Assembly: GCA_938049325.1 (NCBI GenBank)
Contig: CALICC010000180.1
Location: 1-20,186, forward strand
Source: an uncultured Ilumatobacter sp.
Lineage (GTDB): Bacteria > Actinomycetota > Acidimicrobiia > Acidimicrobiales > Ilumatobacteraceae
DNA length: 20,186 nt
Direction: 5' to 3'
The translations under genes were made by a program, and so were the position numbers. Below, piece after piece: positions 8,008-14,473 of this stretch; positions within the stretch are counted from its first letter, which is position 1, and each line of letters begins with the position of its first letter. The notes beneath the pieces are model-generated. The model was given only the letters and a program-made list of their open reading frames with translations, did not search any database and was not told the DNA's origin.

Positions 8008-9708
8008 TCAGGTCGCCTTGGTGGTGTTCTGCAACAGCAGGTGACCAAGTGCTGTGGTCTGGAACCCGGCAACGGAGTTCGAGTGCGCACTCAGGTAGTT
8101 GAAGAACGTGTGGTACGACGCCGGCATGTCCTCGTGGAGTAGCCGCTGGATGCCCGCGACCGCCGTGCTCTGCCCAGCAACGTCGACGGCGCTCTGGTAG
8201 TCCTTGAAGAGCGCATCGAATTCCGCCGACGCGTAGTTCGAGGAGTTCCAGTCACCACCGGTCTCCAGCGCGCGAGCGAAGAAGATGTCAGGGGTCGGGC
8301 GGTGGCCATAGTCGACGATGCCGATCTCGGCTGACGGACCGCACGGCATGTCTCCTTCGCCGCCGGGGCACCACGCTGCACCATAGAAGTCAGAGTTCGG
8401 CTGGACCGCCACCGGTGCGGTGATGCCGACCTCGGCCAGGTTCTGCTCGATGATGCGTGCGATGGCCGGGATCTCACCGAGATCTCCGACCGACAGCTCG
8501 GTGGTGATGCCGTCGGGGAAGCCAGCTTCCGCGAGCAGCTCCTTGGCGCGATCGGGGTCGAACGGCCGCTGGTCCTGGGAGCCGTCGAAGAACGGCAGCG
8601 TCGGGAACACCGGATGATCGTTCGCAACGATCGCTTCGCCCTCGTAGACGGTGTCGACGATTTGCTGACGGTTGATCGCGTAACCGACTGCCTGGCGAAC
8701 GAGCGGGTCGGCGAACGGGCCGTCGCTCTGCGTGTTGAACCACAACTGGCGGTGGTTCGACGACGGCGGGCGCAGCACGGTCACATCGGAGTCGTTGAGC
8801 AGAGACGACCCGTCGGCGACCGAGAAGTCCTGGATGACGTCGAGCTCGCCGGCGGCGAACGCAGCGACCTTCGGGCCACCACCTTCGAAGCCCTGCAGCA
8901 CGACGCTGTCGAGCTTGACCGCCCCGCCCCACCAGTTGGGGTTCGGCGTGAAGCGGGCGCGGAAGCTGGTGGCATCGAACTCGTCGAGCATCCACGCACC
9001 CGTACCGTTGGGTCGGGAGTCGAGGGTGGTTCCCGACGCGTAGTCGACCGGGGTGACGAGCGATTGCGGGTTGAAGAGCGACAACAGCACCGGCAGGTTG
9101 CCGTTGGGTGACTCGAGGTTCACGACGGCGGTGAGGTCGTCAGGCGTCTCAACGGCGCCTTCGGCCACGACGCCAGCGAGGCCCGCACCTTGAGCGACCA
9201 TGCGATCGATGGTGGCTGCAACGTCGGCCGAGGTCATCGGCGAGCCGTCCTCCTGCCATGTGACACCGTCGCGGAGTGTGAAGGTCCACTGGCTGCCGTC
9301 ATCGTTGGGTGCCCATTCGGTTGCAAGGGCAGTGGCGCCGATGTTGCCGTCGTCTCCGAGACCCACGAGGTATTCGAAGGACTGTGACACCACTGAGTAG
9401 GTACCGAGGTCGAGCATGTTGACCGGGTCGAGACCCGAGCCGGCGTCGCCGAACTGGATGCCTGCGGTCAGCTCGCCGCCGGAGGGGCCGTCGCCGCCGT
9501 CGCCGCCGCCCCCTTCAGACGATCCGCCGTCATCGTCACTGCCACAGGCTGCGATGACGCTGCTCATGAACGGTACCGACAGGCCAACGATTGCTCCGCG
9601 CTTCATGAAGTCGCGACGCTTGATCTTTCCGAGAGCGTACGCCTCGATGAGGTCCGCTTCGATCGGACCACGCGAGCGCCGAGCCCTGTCCAAAAGCTTC
9701 CAATCCAT
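8008..9708 (-). CDS. Tat-exported lipoprotein, peptide ABC transporter solute-binding protein (SBP_bac_5 type)
   Basis: A 566-residue extracytoplasmic binding protein for the adjacent importer. ATG 9708 is chosen because GGGGGAG (9715-9721) sits six bases upstream. The N-terminus has about 29 residues before a twin-arginine motif, KRRDFMKRG (30-38), then a hydrophobic stretch and a lipobox VIAAC (Cys55), so it should be folded in the cytoplasm, exported by Tat and lipid-anchored. A Gly/Asp/Ser-rich tether follows (56-79). The rest fits the DppA/OppA family: an early two-lobe entry with 'GLDPVNMLDLGTYSV', the W-T-F-TLRDGVTWQEDG strand, and PLVRQAVGYAINRQ in the middle. This is the only gene of the importer with a strong ribosome site, which fits a need for excess binding protein. 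The ligand is not evident. Confidence 0.93.
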   Translation of the reverse strand: MDWKLLDRARRSRGPIEADLIEAYALGKIKRRDFMKRGAIVGLSVPFMSSVIAACGSDDDGGSSEGGGGDGGDGPSGGELTAGIQFGDAGSGLDPVNMLDLGTYSVVSQSFEYLVGLGDDGNIGATALATEWAPNDDGSQWTFTLRDGVTWQEDGSPMTSADVAATIDRMVAQGAGLAGVVAEGAVETPDDLTAVVNLESPNGNLPVLLSLFNPQSLVTPVDYASGTTLDSRPNGTGAWMLDEFDATSFRARFTPNPNWWGGAVKLDSVVLQGFEGGGPKVAAFAAGELDVIQDFSVADGSSLLNDSDVTVLRPPSSNHRQLWFNTQSDGPFADPLVRQAVGYAINRQQIVDTVYEGEAIVANDHPVFPTLPFFDGSQDQRPFDPDRAKELLAEAGFPDGITTELSVGDLGEIPAIARIIEQNLAEVGITAPVAVQPNSDFYGAAWCPGGEGDMPCGPSAEIGIVDYGHRPTPDIFFARALETGGDWNSSNYASAEFDALFKDYQSAVDVAGQSTAVAGIQRLLHEDMPASYHTFFNYLSAHSNSVAGFQTTALGHLLLQNTTKAT

Positions 9709-9714
9709 TGAAAT

Positions 9715-9721
9715 CTCCCCC
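9715..9721 (-). promoter_or_regulatory. Strong ribosome binding site of the solute-binding-protein gene
   Basis: On the minus strand GGGGGAG ends six bases before ATG 9708. It fixes the start and stands out because most gene starts in this window have no Shine-Dalgarno sequence. Confidence 0.8.
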
Positions 9722-9757
9722 TTAGGAGTGTTGTATTCCGCCGCGAGTATCCGTACA

Positions 9758-9787
9758 CGCGACCCTTCGACCATAACCACAGCCCGA
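9758..9787. promoter_or_regulatory. Possible operator upstream of the importer operon
   Basis: The inverted repeat TTCGACC (9758-9764) / GGTCGAA (9781-9787), with a 16-base spacer, lies in the 175-base gap between the TetR gene and the solute-binding-protein start. It is where a regulator of the importer promoter would be expected. Seven-base arms can occur by chance in GC-rich DNA. No clear -35/-10 pair was identified. Confidence 0.3.
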
Positions 9788-9883
9788 GGGTCGAACAAAC
9801 CATCCCCTGAAATGCCGTGGCTCGGACTGAGCCTCGGCGTCCCACAATCGGTGACCGTCGATGCCCGAATTCGGCTGTCGCGG

Positions 9884-10525
9884 TCAGCGCTTCCGGGCTG
9901 CGCCCGAGCGTTCGAGGGCGACGCCGCGATACGGATCGACGAGCACCGCGGCGAGGATGAGCTCGAGACCGAGCGTGGATGACTCGCGGTAGGCGTCCCA
10001 CTCGATGTCGAGGGTCGCCCACTTCTCGATGCGGTTCGTCCGCGTGATGAAGATGTGACGCGCGAGCGCTTCGACATCGCAATCGGTGACGAACAATCCA
10101 TCGGCGGCCGCCTTGGCGAGGTCGGACTCGATGTACGCGACTACTCGATCGCCGACTTCTCCCATGCCATTCGCGCCGGTGGCGGATCGCAGCGATGCGA
10201 AGATCGGACGCCACACTTCAGGCTCGGCGGCGAACTCGACATCGAGTGCTTCGAACAGCTCGCGCGTGGTATCGATCGGGCCGGCGTCGGGTTGTGCGTC
10301 GAGTTCGAGTTCGAGTTGGTCGAGCCCGAAGCTCACGAACGCGACGAGCACGCCGTCACGGTCACCAAACTGGTTGTAGAGCGTCGCAACCGCGACCCCC
10401 GCGCGCTCGGCGAGCTTGCGCATCGTGAGACCCTCGACGCCACCTTCGGCGATGAGCTGGCCCGCGGCGTCGATGACATCGCGCCGCGTCTGCTCCTGTC
10501 GTCGAACCCAACCCTCACTCATCAC
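9884..10525 (-). CDS. TetR-family transcriptional regulator
   Basis: A 213-residue regulator (212 if the ATG at 10522 is used instead of the GTG at 10525). The N-terminal helix-turn-helix is clear: LTMRKLAERAGVAVATLYNQFGDRD in pieces across residues 33-57. The C-terminal ligand/dimer domain has no readable effector signature. A TATGAT hexamer lies five bases before the GTG, pointing to a leaderless mRNA. It lies directly upstream of the importer operon in the same orientation and is divergent from a second TetR gene, so it may control either itself, the importer, or the neighbour; the sequence does not decide. Confidence 0.88.
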   Translation of the reverse strand: MMSEGWVRRQEQTRRDVIDAAGQLIAEGGVEGLTMRKLAERAGVAVATLYNQFGDRDGVLVAFVSFGLDQLELELDAQPDAGPIDTTRELFEALDVEFAAEPEVWRPIFASLRSATGANGMGEVGDRVVAYIESDLAKAAADGLFVTDCDVEALARHIFITRTNRIEKWATLDIEWDAYRESSTLGLELILAAVLVDPYRGVALERSGAARKR

Positions 10526-10530
10526 GGCCG

Positions 10531-10536
10531 ATCATA
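10531..10536 (-). promoter_or_regulatory. -10 hexamer (TATGAT), leaderless start of the minus-strand TetR gene
   Basis: TATGAT on the minus strand is one mismatch from TATAAT and lies five bases before GTG 10525 (eight before ATG 10522). Transcription would begin at or next to the start codon. No good -35 was recognised. Confidence 0.5.
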
Positions 10537-10557
10537 CGACGCGATGGGCACGGCCAG

Positions 10558-10565
10558 TGGCGCCA
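10558..10565. promoter_or_regulatory. Palindrome TGGCGCCA between divergent TetR genes
   Basis: A perfect 8-bp palindrome in the 148-base divergent gap between the two TetR genes. It could be a half of an operator, but its extension outward is imperfect. The remainder of the gap shows only a minor 5-bp hairpin (CAGCA/TGCTG, 10618-10631). Confidence 0.2.
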
Positions 10566-10658
10566 GAGGGCCGGGCTGGACGAGGGGGACGCGAGCAACA
10601 CACCAGCTGCGGAGCGGCAGCAACGGTGCTGTCCCCCCATCAGGTTCCCCGCGCCCGA

Positions 10659-10664
10659 TATTCT
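10659..10664 (+). promoter_or_regulatory. -10 hexamer (TATTCT) of the plus-strand TetR gene
   Basis: TATTCT fits TANNNT and ends nine bases before ATG 10674. No Shine-Dalgarno sequence is present between them, which suggests a leaderless or nearly leaderless transcript. Confidence 0.45.
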
Positions 10665-10673
10665 TGTCGCACG

Positions 10674-11330
10674 ATGCAGACCGACCTCGGACGACTCCCA
10701 CGTGGCAGGCATTCAATGACGCCCGCCGAGGTCGCCGAGCAGCAGCGGCGTCGGATCATCGTCGCCGTGGCGACGACACTTCACGAGCGCGGGTTCGCGA
10801 ACTCGACAGTTGCTGATGTTCTCGCCGGGTCCGGCGTCTCGCGCAAGACCTTCTACCAACAGTTCTCCAATCTCACCGATGCCGTCGTGGCGGCACACGA
10901 CCTGCTCGACGAGGCGGTGGGGCGCATCGAGTTGCTCGGGCGCGGCGACGGCAATGCGGTCGAACGTCTCGAAGAAGGCGTGATGGAGGTCATTCGCGTC
11001 TTCGGAAAGGAGCCAGCCCTCGCCTGGCTGCTCCTCGTCGAATCCGGGGCGGCAAGTGACGGGACCCGACGACGACAGCAGGAGTTCTTTGGACGCGTTG
11101 CTGATTCGCTGTCGGTCGCGATCAGCCAGATCGTCGGATATCAGGTGCCCAGCGACGGCATCCCGCTTGCGCTCGTCGGAGCGGTGGCGGAGTTGCTGCG
11201 CGCCAAGCTGTACAACCCGGAGTCCGATGACATGCTGGCCGAGTTCGAGTCGATCATGCCGACCGTGCGAGAACTGGGCATCGCGCTGCTCAATCTGTCG
11301 CGACGCACCGACCGCCCGACTACGAACTGA
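10674..11330 (+). CDS. TetR-family transcriptional regulator ('LPRGRH' type)
   Basis: A 218-residue regulator. ATG 10674 is preferred over the internal ATG at 10716 because the segment LPRGRHSMTPAEVAEQQRRRI (start to residue 28, in parts) is a recognisable leader of an actinobacterial TetR subgroup. The helix-turn-helix occupies about residues 44-67 (TVADVLAGSGVSRKTFYQQF). The remainder is the helical ligand and dimer domain. It converges on the fatty-acyl-AMP ligase gene, whose stop it overlaps by 11 bases, and diverges from another TetR gene. Relatives often control lipid or xenobiotic genes, but the target here is not evident. Confidence 0.88.
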   Translation: MQTDLGRLPRGRHSMTPAEVAEQQRRRIIVAVATTLHERGFANSTVADVLAGSGVSRKTFYQQFSNLTDAVVAAHDLLDEAVGRIELLGRGDGNAVERLEEGVMEVIRVFGKEPALAWLLLVESGAASDGTRRRQQEFFGRVADSLSVAISQIVGYQVPSDGIPLALVGAVAELLRAKLYNPESDDMLAEFESIMPTVRELGIALLNLSRRTDRPTTN

Positions 11331-13014
11331 GCTGCAGTTCCTCGGTGAGGTATTCCTCGCGACACTTCGCCCGCTGCAACTTGCCGCTCGACGTCTTCGG
11401 GAGCGTTCCGGGTGTCACGAGCATCACGTCGCGTGGCGGGAGGCCACACACTTCGAGGGTCCGCTCGTGGATGCGTGCCCGGATGTCGCCGAGGTCACCG
11501 GAGGTGTCGTTGACACGCACCTCGGCAACCACAACCACCGACTCCTTGCCCTTGTAGCCGTCCATCCCGAACGCGATCACGTTGCCGGCGCGCACGCCGT
11601 CGAGGGGTCCGACGGCACGCTCGATGTCTTCGGGGAAGACGTTGCGTCCGCCGACGATGATCACGTCCTTGATGCGACCGCACATCACGAGCTCACCGTC
11701 GAGCAGGTACGCGAGGTCGCCGGTACACAACCACTCGTCGTTGAACAGTGCCGCCGTGGCATCGGGGCGTTTGTAGTAGCCGGACGTCACCGAGGTACCC
11801 CGCAAGAGCAGCTCTCCGACGTGACGTTCGGGCAGCGGTTCGTGCGAATCCGGATCGACGACCTTCATCTCGAGACCGGGAACGGCCTTGCCCAACAGCG
11901 CGAGGCGCCGAGCGCTGACATCGTGCGGGTCGTCGATCTCGACGGGCTTCGCGACTCGCTGCGTTTCGAGCACTTCGCGATCGACGGTGTCGGTGACCAG
12001 CCCGCGGTTGCGGGGAGGGAATGATCCGGCGATCGCGACCTCGGCCATGCCGAACGCCGGGAAGACGCCACCGGCTGGCATACCGAAGCGACTCGCCTCG
12101 GCCACGAACGCTTCGACCGCCATCGGGTCGACCGGTTCGGCCCCGGACAATGCCAACGTCATCGACGACAGGTCGAGGCCGTTCATGCGCTTGAGCGCCC
12201 GGGTCGCCAAGACCCACGAGAAATTCGGACCCGCCGTGGCCGTTCCGCGATAGTCGGAGATCCACTGCATCCAGTTGCCCGGCCCGCCGAGGAAGTCCTG
12301 CGGCGCGGCTTGAACGAGGTCGACGCCTTTCGTCATCGGCAACGCGAGAAATCCGACGAGTCCCATGTCGTGGTAGAGCGGCAGCCACGACACCATCACT
12401 TCGTCGTCACGCAGCTCTGCGGCCTCGCAGGTCGCATCGATGTTCGCCGACAGCACGCGATCGGGGATCATCACCCCCTTCGGTTCGCTGGTCGAGCCAC
12501 TCGTGTACTGGAGGATCACGAGTCGTTCGGGGTCGTGCGACGGGATCTCGAGCGCATCACCCGACGGCACATTGGCCGCACCCGGAAGCACCGACTCCAT
12601 CGCTTCGATCGGTGGATCACCGTCGACCGCTGTGTAGAAGTCGGCCAACTGGTGATCGATCAACACGAGCTTGGCGTCGCCGTGCCGGATGCGCGCCCGA
12701 GTGGATTCGATGAAGGCGTCGAGCGAGCCCATGCGCATCGGGAGCGGCAGCACCATCGACGCGATGCCAGCCATCCAGCAACCGCGCACGATCGTCATCA
12801 ACTCGCGACTGGTCGGCCCCAGCACGGCGACGTGATCGCCGGGCACGAGACCCTTCGCCTGGAGTGCAGCGCCCACAGCGCGAGCCTCGTCGTGAATCTG
12901 ATCCCAACCGACGTAGACAGGTTCACCGTCGGGCATCAGGGACTTTCCGACGAAGCGGACTCCGGTCCCGGAATCGGCGGCGGCTTCGAGGCGAGCGATG
13001 GTCGAGTCGAGCAT
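11320..13014 (-). CDS. Fatty-acyl-AMP ligase (FAAL/FadD32-like adenylate-forming enzyme)
   Basis: A 564-residue ANL-superfamily enzyme that activates a carboxylic acid, probably a fatty acid, with ATP. Motifs in order: P-loop YTSGSTSEPKG (170-180), LPLYHDMGLVG (211-221) which is characteristic of FAALs, AFGMAEVAIAG (320-330), TGDL (431-434), GRIKDVIIVGGRNVFPEDIE (446-465), and the catalytic Lys545 in TSSGKLQR. The stretch 331-375, between the A5-like motif and KAVPGLEMKVVDP, carries the extra segment expected of FAALs rather than CoA ligases. FAALs normally hand acyl-AMP to an acyl carrier protein of a polyketide or peptide synthase, but none is encoded here. ATG 13014 has a TAGCGT hexamer six bases upstream. 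It follows the SDR gene after 65 bases on the same strand. Confidence 0.9.
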   Translation of the reverse strand: MLDSTIARLEAAADSGTGVRFVGKSLMPDGEPVYVGWDQIHDEARAVGAALQAKGLVPGDHVAVLGPTSRELMTIVRGCWMAGIASMVLPLPMRMGSLDAFIESTRARIRHGDAKLVLIDHQLADFYTAVDGDPPIEAMESVLPGAANVPSGDALEIPSHDPERLVILQYTSGSTSEPKGVMIPDRVLSANIDATCEAAELRDDEVMVSWLPLYHDMGLVGFLALPMTKGVDLVQAAPQDFLGGPGNWMQWISDYRGTATAGPNFSWVLATRALKRMNGLDLSSMTLALSGAEPVDPMAVEAFVAEASRFGMPAGGVFPAFGMAEVAIAGSFPPRNRGLVTDTVDREVLETQRVAKPVEIDDPHDVSARRLALLGKAVPGLEMKVVDPDSHEPLPERHVGELLLRGTSVTSGYYKRPDATAALFNDEWLCTGDLAYLLDGELVMCGRIKDVIIVGGRNVFPEDIERAVGPLDGVRAGNVIAFGMDGYKGKESVVVVAEVRVNDTSGDLGDIRARIHERTLEVCGLPPRDVMLVTPGTLPKTSSGKLQRAKCREEYLTEELQLSS

Positions 13015-13020
13015 GAAAAC

Positions 13021-13026
13021 ACGCTA
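13021..13026 (-). promoter_or_regulatory. -10 hexamer (TAGCGT), leaderless start of the FAAL gene
   Basis: TAGCGT on the minus strand lies exactly six bases before ATG 13014, and there is no Shine-Dalgarno sequence. This would give the ligase its own promoter, apart from the upstream SDR/membrane-protein pair. Confidence 0.5.
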
Positions 13027-13079
13027 GTCAAGGTCGACAGCCTGCGTGGACGACCCGACCGAAGAGCAGCGTGCTCGGG

Positions 13080-13970
13080 TCAACTCCAGGAGTCGATCAC
13101 CGAGATTCGCGGCTGCCAGTCGGTGACCGACATCAGGGCGGAGGACGACACGCGCTGGGAGCGTGACAGGCTGTCGAGCGCGGCACCGCCGAGGCGTACT
13201 GCGGCGGCTGGCATGAACCGCAGCCGCTGCCGACCAACGGCGCGGGCGACAGCTGCCGCCTGGTCGGTTCGACGCTGCGGGTCGGGCTCGGCCACGTTGT
13301 ACACACCCGGTGGCGCGTCGAGTGCAGCGACCACCGCAGTAGCCGCGTCGTCGATGTGGATCCACGACGCGTATGCGTCGGCCCGGCCGACCACTCCGAA
13401 GATGCCGCGACGAGCCATCGTCTTGAACAGCTCGACGTGTGCACTGTCGTCGGCGAAGAACATGCCGAACCTGAGCGAGACGCCGGCCCCGCCTTGCTGC
13501 GTGACACCGAGCGCTGCGGCCTCGGCGTTCTCGACCGACTCGTTCCCGCTGAAGAAGGTCCGTTCGGTCGACTCGTCGATCCATTCGTCGCCGCTGTCGA
13601 CGTACGGAAACGTGATCGACTCGCCGACATAGCGGCCGCGCGCCGATCCGGCCGCCGCTGCGAGGTTGGCCGACGCCTCGATGCGAAGACGGTCGTTCAT
13701 TTTCCACGCTGCTGGTCGCGCTGCGCGCAGTCCGGAGGGGATCGATGTTGCGACGTTGACGATCGCGTCATGCTCGGCCCCCACCTGCAACGTCGCATCA
13801 GCGTCGAAGAGGTCAACGGTCGTCGCACTGGCTCCTGCCGCCTCGGCCCGCCGCCGGGCGTCGTCGTTACGCACGTTCGCGGTCACGGCGTGGCCTCCCG
13901 CCACCAGCTGATCGACCACGCGTCGGCCGAGCACGCCCGACGCTCCGGCGACGAACACCCGCCGACTCAC
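13080..13970 (-). CDS. SDR-superfamily NAD(P)-binding protein, epimerase/dehydratase-like
   Basis: A 296-residue extended-SDR protein. The Rossmann motif is VFVAGASGVLGRRV (residues 5-18, glycines 9, 12 and 15), with the expected VNVATS strand (71-76) and a substrate/regulatory half containing SWIHIDDAA (202-210) and GVYNVAEPDP (222-231). The usual catalytic YxxxK is not evident after the ESITFPYVDSG segment (117-127), so the enzyme may be an atypical reductase or a redox-state sensor rather than a classical epimerase. GTG 13970 overlaps the stop of the upstream membrane-protein gene by four bases (GTGA), so the pair is co-translated. The open frame extends further upstream, but only as a shadow of the membrane protein. 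The substrate is unknown. Confidence 0.85.
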   Translation of the reverse strand: MSRRVFVAGASGVLGRRVVDQLVAGGHAVTANVRNDDARRRAEAAGASATTVDLFDADATLQVGAEHDAIVNVATSIPSGLRAARPAAWKMNDRLRIEASANLAAAAGSARGRYVGESITFPYVDSGDEWIDESTERTFFSGNESVENAEAAALGVTQQGGAGVSLRFGMFFADDSAHVELFKTMARRGIFGVVGRADAYASWIHIDDAATAVVAALDAPPGVYNVAEPDPQRRTDQAAAVARAVGRQRLRFMPAAAVRLGGAALDSLSRSQRVSSSALMSVTDWQPRISVIDSWS

Positions 13971-14389
13971 GTCGTGGCCAATCGATCCGACGACGCGAAG
14001 CCCACCAGCCCGCCACCGAGCAGCGCGAACAAGATGAGCCCAGCGAAGCTCAGCGCCAAGTCGGATCCACTGAATCCGTCCCGGTTGAGCAAGTGGTACA
14101 ACGCGTGCGGCACTCCCCACGCCAGCGTGGCGAGCCCGGCTGCCATGACCAGCTGTTTCGAGAGTTTGACGGCTGCCATCACGAGCAACACCGCCAACGC
14201 CAGATTGAGCGCACCGACATCGCGAATCAAGTGTTCGTTGAACGGACCGTCGATGTTGACCCAGGCCCGTCCCAACCCCGGAAAGTTGTCGTAGAACGAT
14301 TGCGGAGCGAACAGTGCCCACACACCGATCTGCAGAGTGCCGATGATGAGGTAGGCGAGTGCGATCCGCACCCATCGCTGAGGTGTCAT
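13967..14389 (-). CDS. Four-helix membrane protein (DUF4345/DoxX-like)
   Basis: A 140-residue integral membrane protein with helices at about 8-27, 58-75, 80-100 and 111-130. Between the first two lies a conserved-looking loop ending NEHLIRDVGALN (51-62), and the third helix carries H95 and H99 (GVPHALYHLLN). The arrangement resembles actinobacterial DUF4345/DoxX-like proteins of unknown function. ATG 14389 is preferred over the ATG at 14425 because a TAGCTT hexamer sits seven bases upstream with TTGTTG 17 bases further. It overlaps the SDR gene downstream and is divergent from a MocR-type regulator, which may control it. Confidence 0.75.
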   Translation of the reverse strand: MTPQRWVRIALAYLIIGTLQIGVWALFAPQSFYDNFPGLGRAWVNIDGPFNEHLIRDVGALNLALAVLLVMAAVKLSKQLVMAAGLATLAWGVPHALYHLLNRDGFSGSDLALSFAGLILFALLGGGLVGFASSDRLATT

Positions 14390-14396
14390 GGTCGTC

Positions 14397-14402
14397 AAGC
14401 TA
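14397..14402 (-). promoter_or_regulatory. -10 hexamer (TAGCTT) of the membrane protein/SDR operon
   Basis: TAGCTT lies seven bases before ATG 14389 on the minus strand. TTGTTG (14425-14420) lies 17 bases further upstream and may serve as the -35. The mRNA would be leaderless. Confidence 0.5.
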
Positions 14403-14424
14403 GGGAGAAGTGGTATGCACAACA

Positions 14425-14456
14425 AGACCAGTAGTGAACTTCCGGATCAGACCAGT
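14425..14456. promoter_or_regulatory. Direct repeats AGACCAGT, likely MocR-type operator
   Basis: AGACCAGT occurs at 14425-14432 and again at 14449-14456, 24 bases apart start to start, between the divergent promoters. The reverse strand reads ACTGGTCT, close to the AGTGGTCT-type core reported for actinobacterial PdxR, and a related AAGTGGTAT is at 14408-14416. MocR/GabR regulators are known to bind direct repeats. The first repeat touches the presumed -35 of the membrane-protein operon, and the second lies in the spacer of the regulator's own promoter. Confidence 0.5.
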
Positions 14457-14461
14457 TGGCG

Positions 14462-14467
14462 TACACT
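14462..14467 (+). promoter_or_regulatory. -10 hexamer (TACACT), leaderless start of the MocR-type gene
   Basis: TACACT ends exactly six bases before GTG 14474. It decides the start in favour of this GTG over the in-frame TTG at 14456, which would lie upstream of the -10 itself. Confidence 0.55.
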
Positions 14468-14473
14468 ATCGAC

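Noticed and set aside
9470..9545. Repetitive GCC/CCG-type tract as a microsatellite
   Set aside because: It is the coding sequence of the Gly/Asp/Ser-rich tether after the lipobox, which is normal for lipoprotein binding proteins.
9709..10101. Upstream extension of the solute-binding protein
   Set aside because: It overlaps the TetR gene, lacks any signal features, and the strong ribosome site fixes ATG 9708.
12310..13632. A 440-codon plus-strand open frame across the FAAL start and the SDR gene
   Set aside because: It spans two real minus-strand genes and their gap and has no domain of its own.
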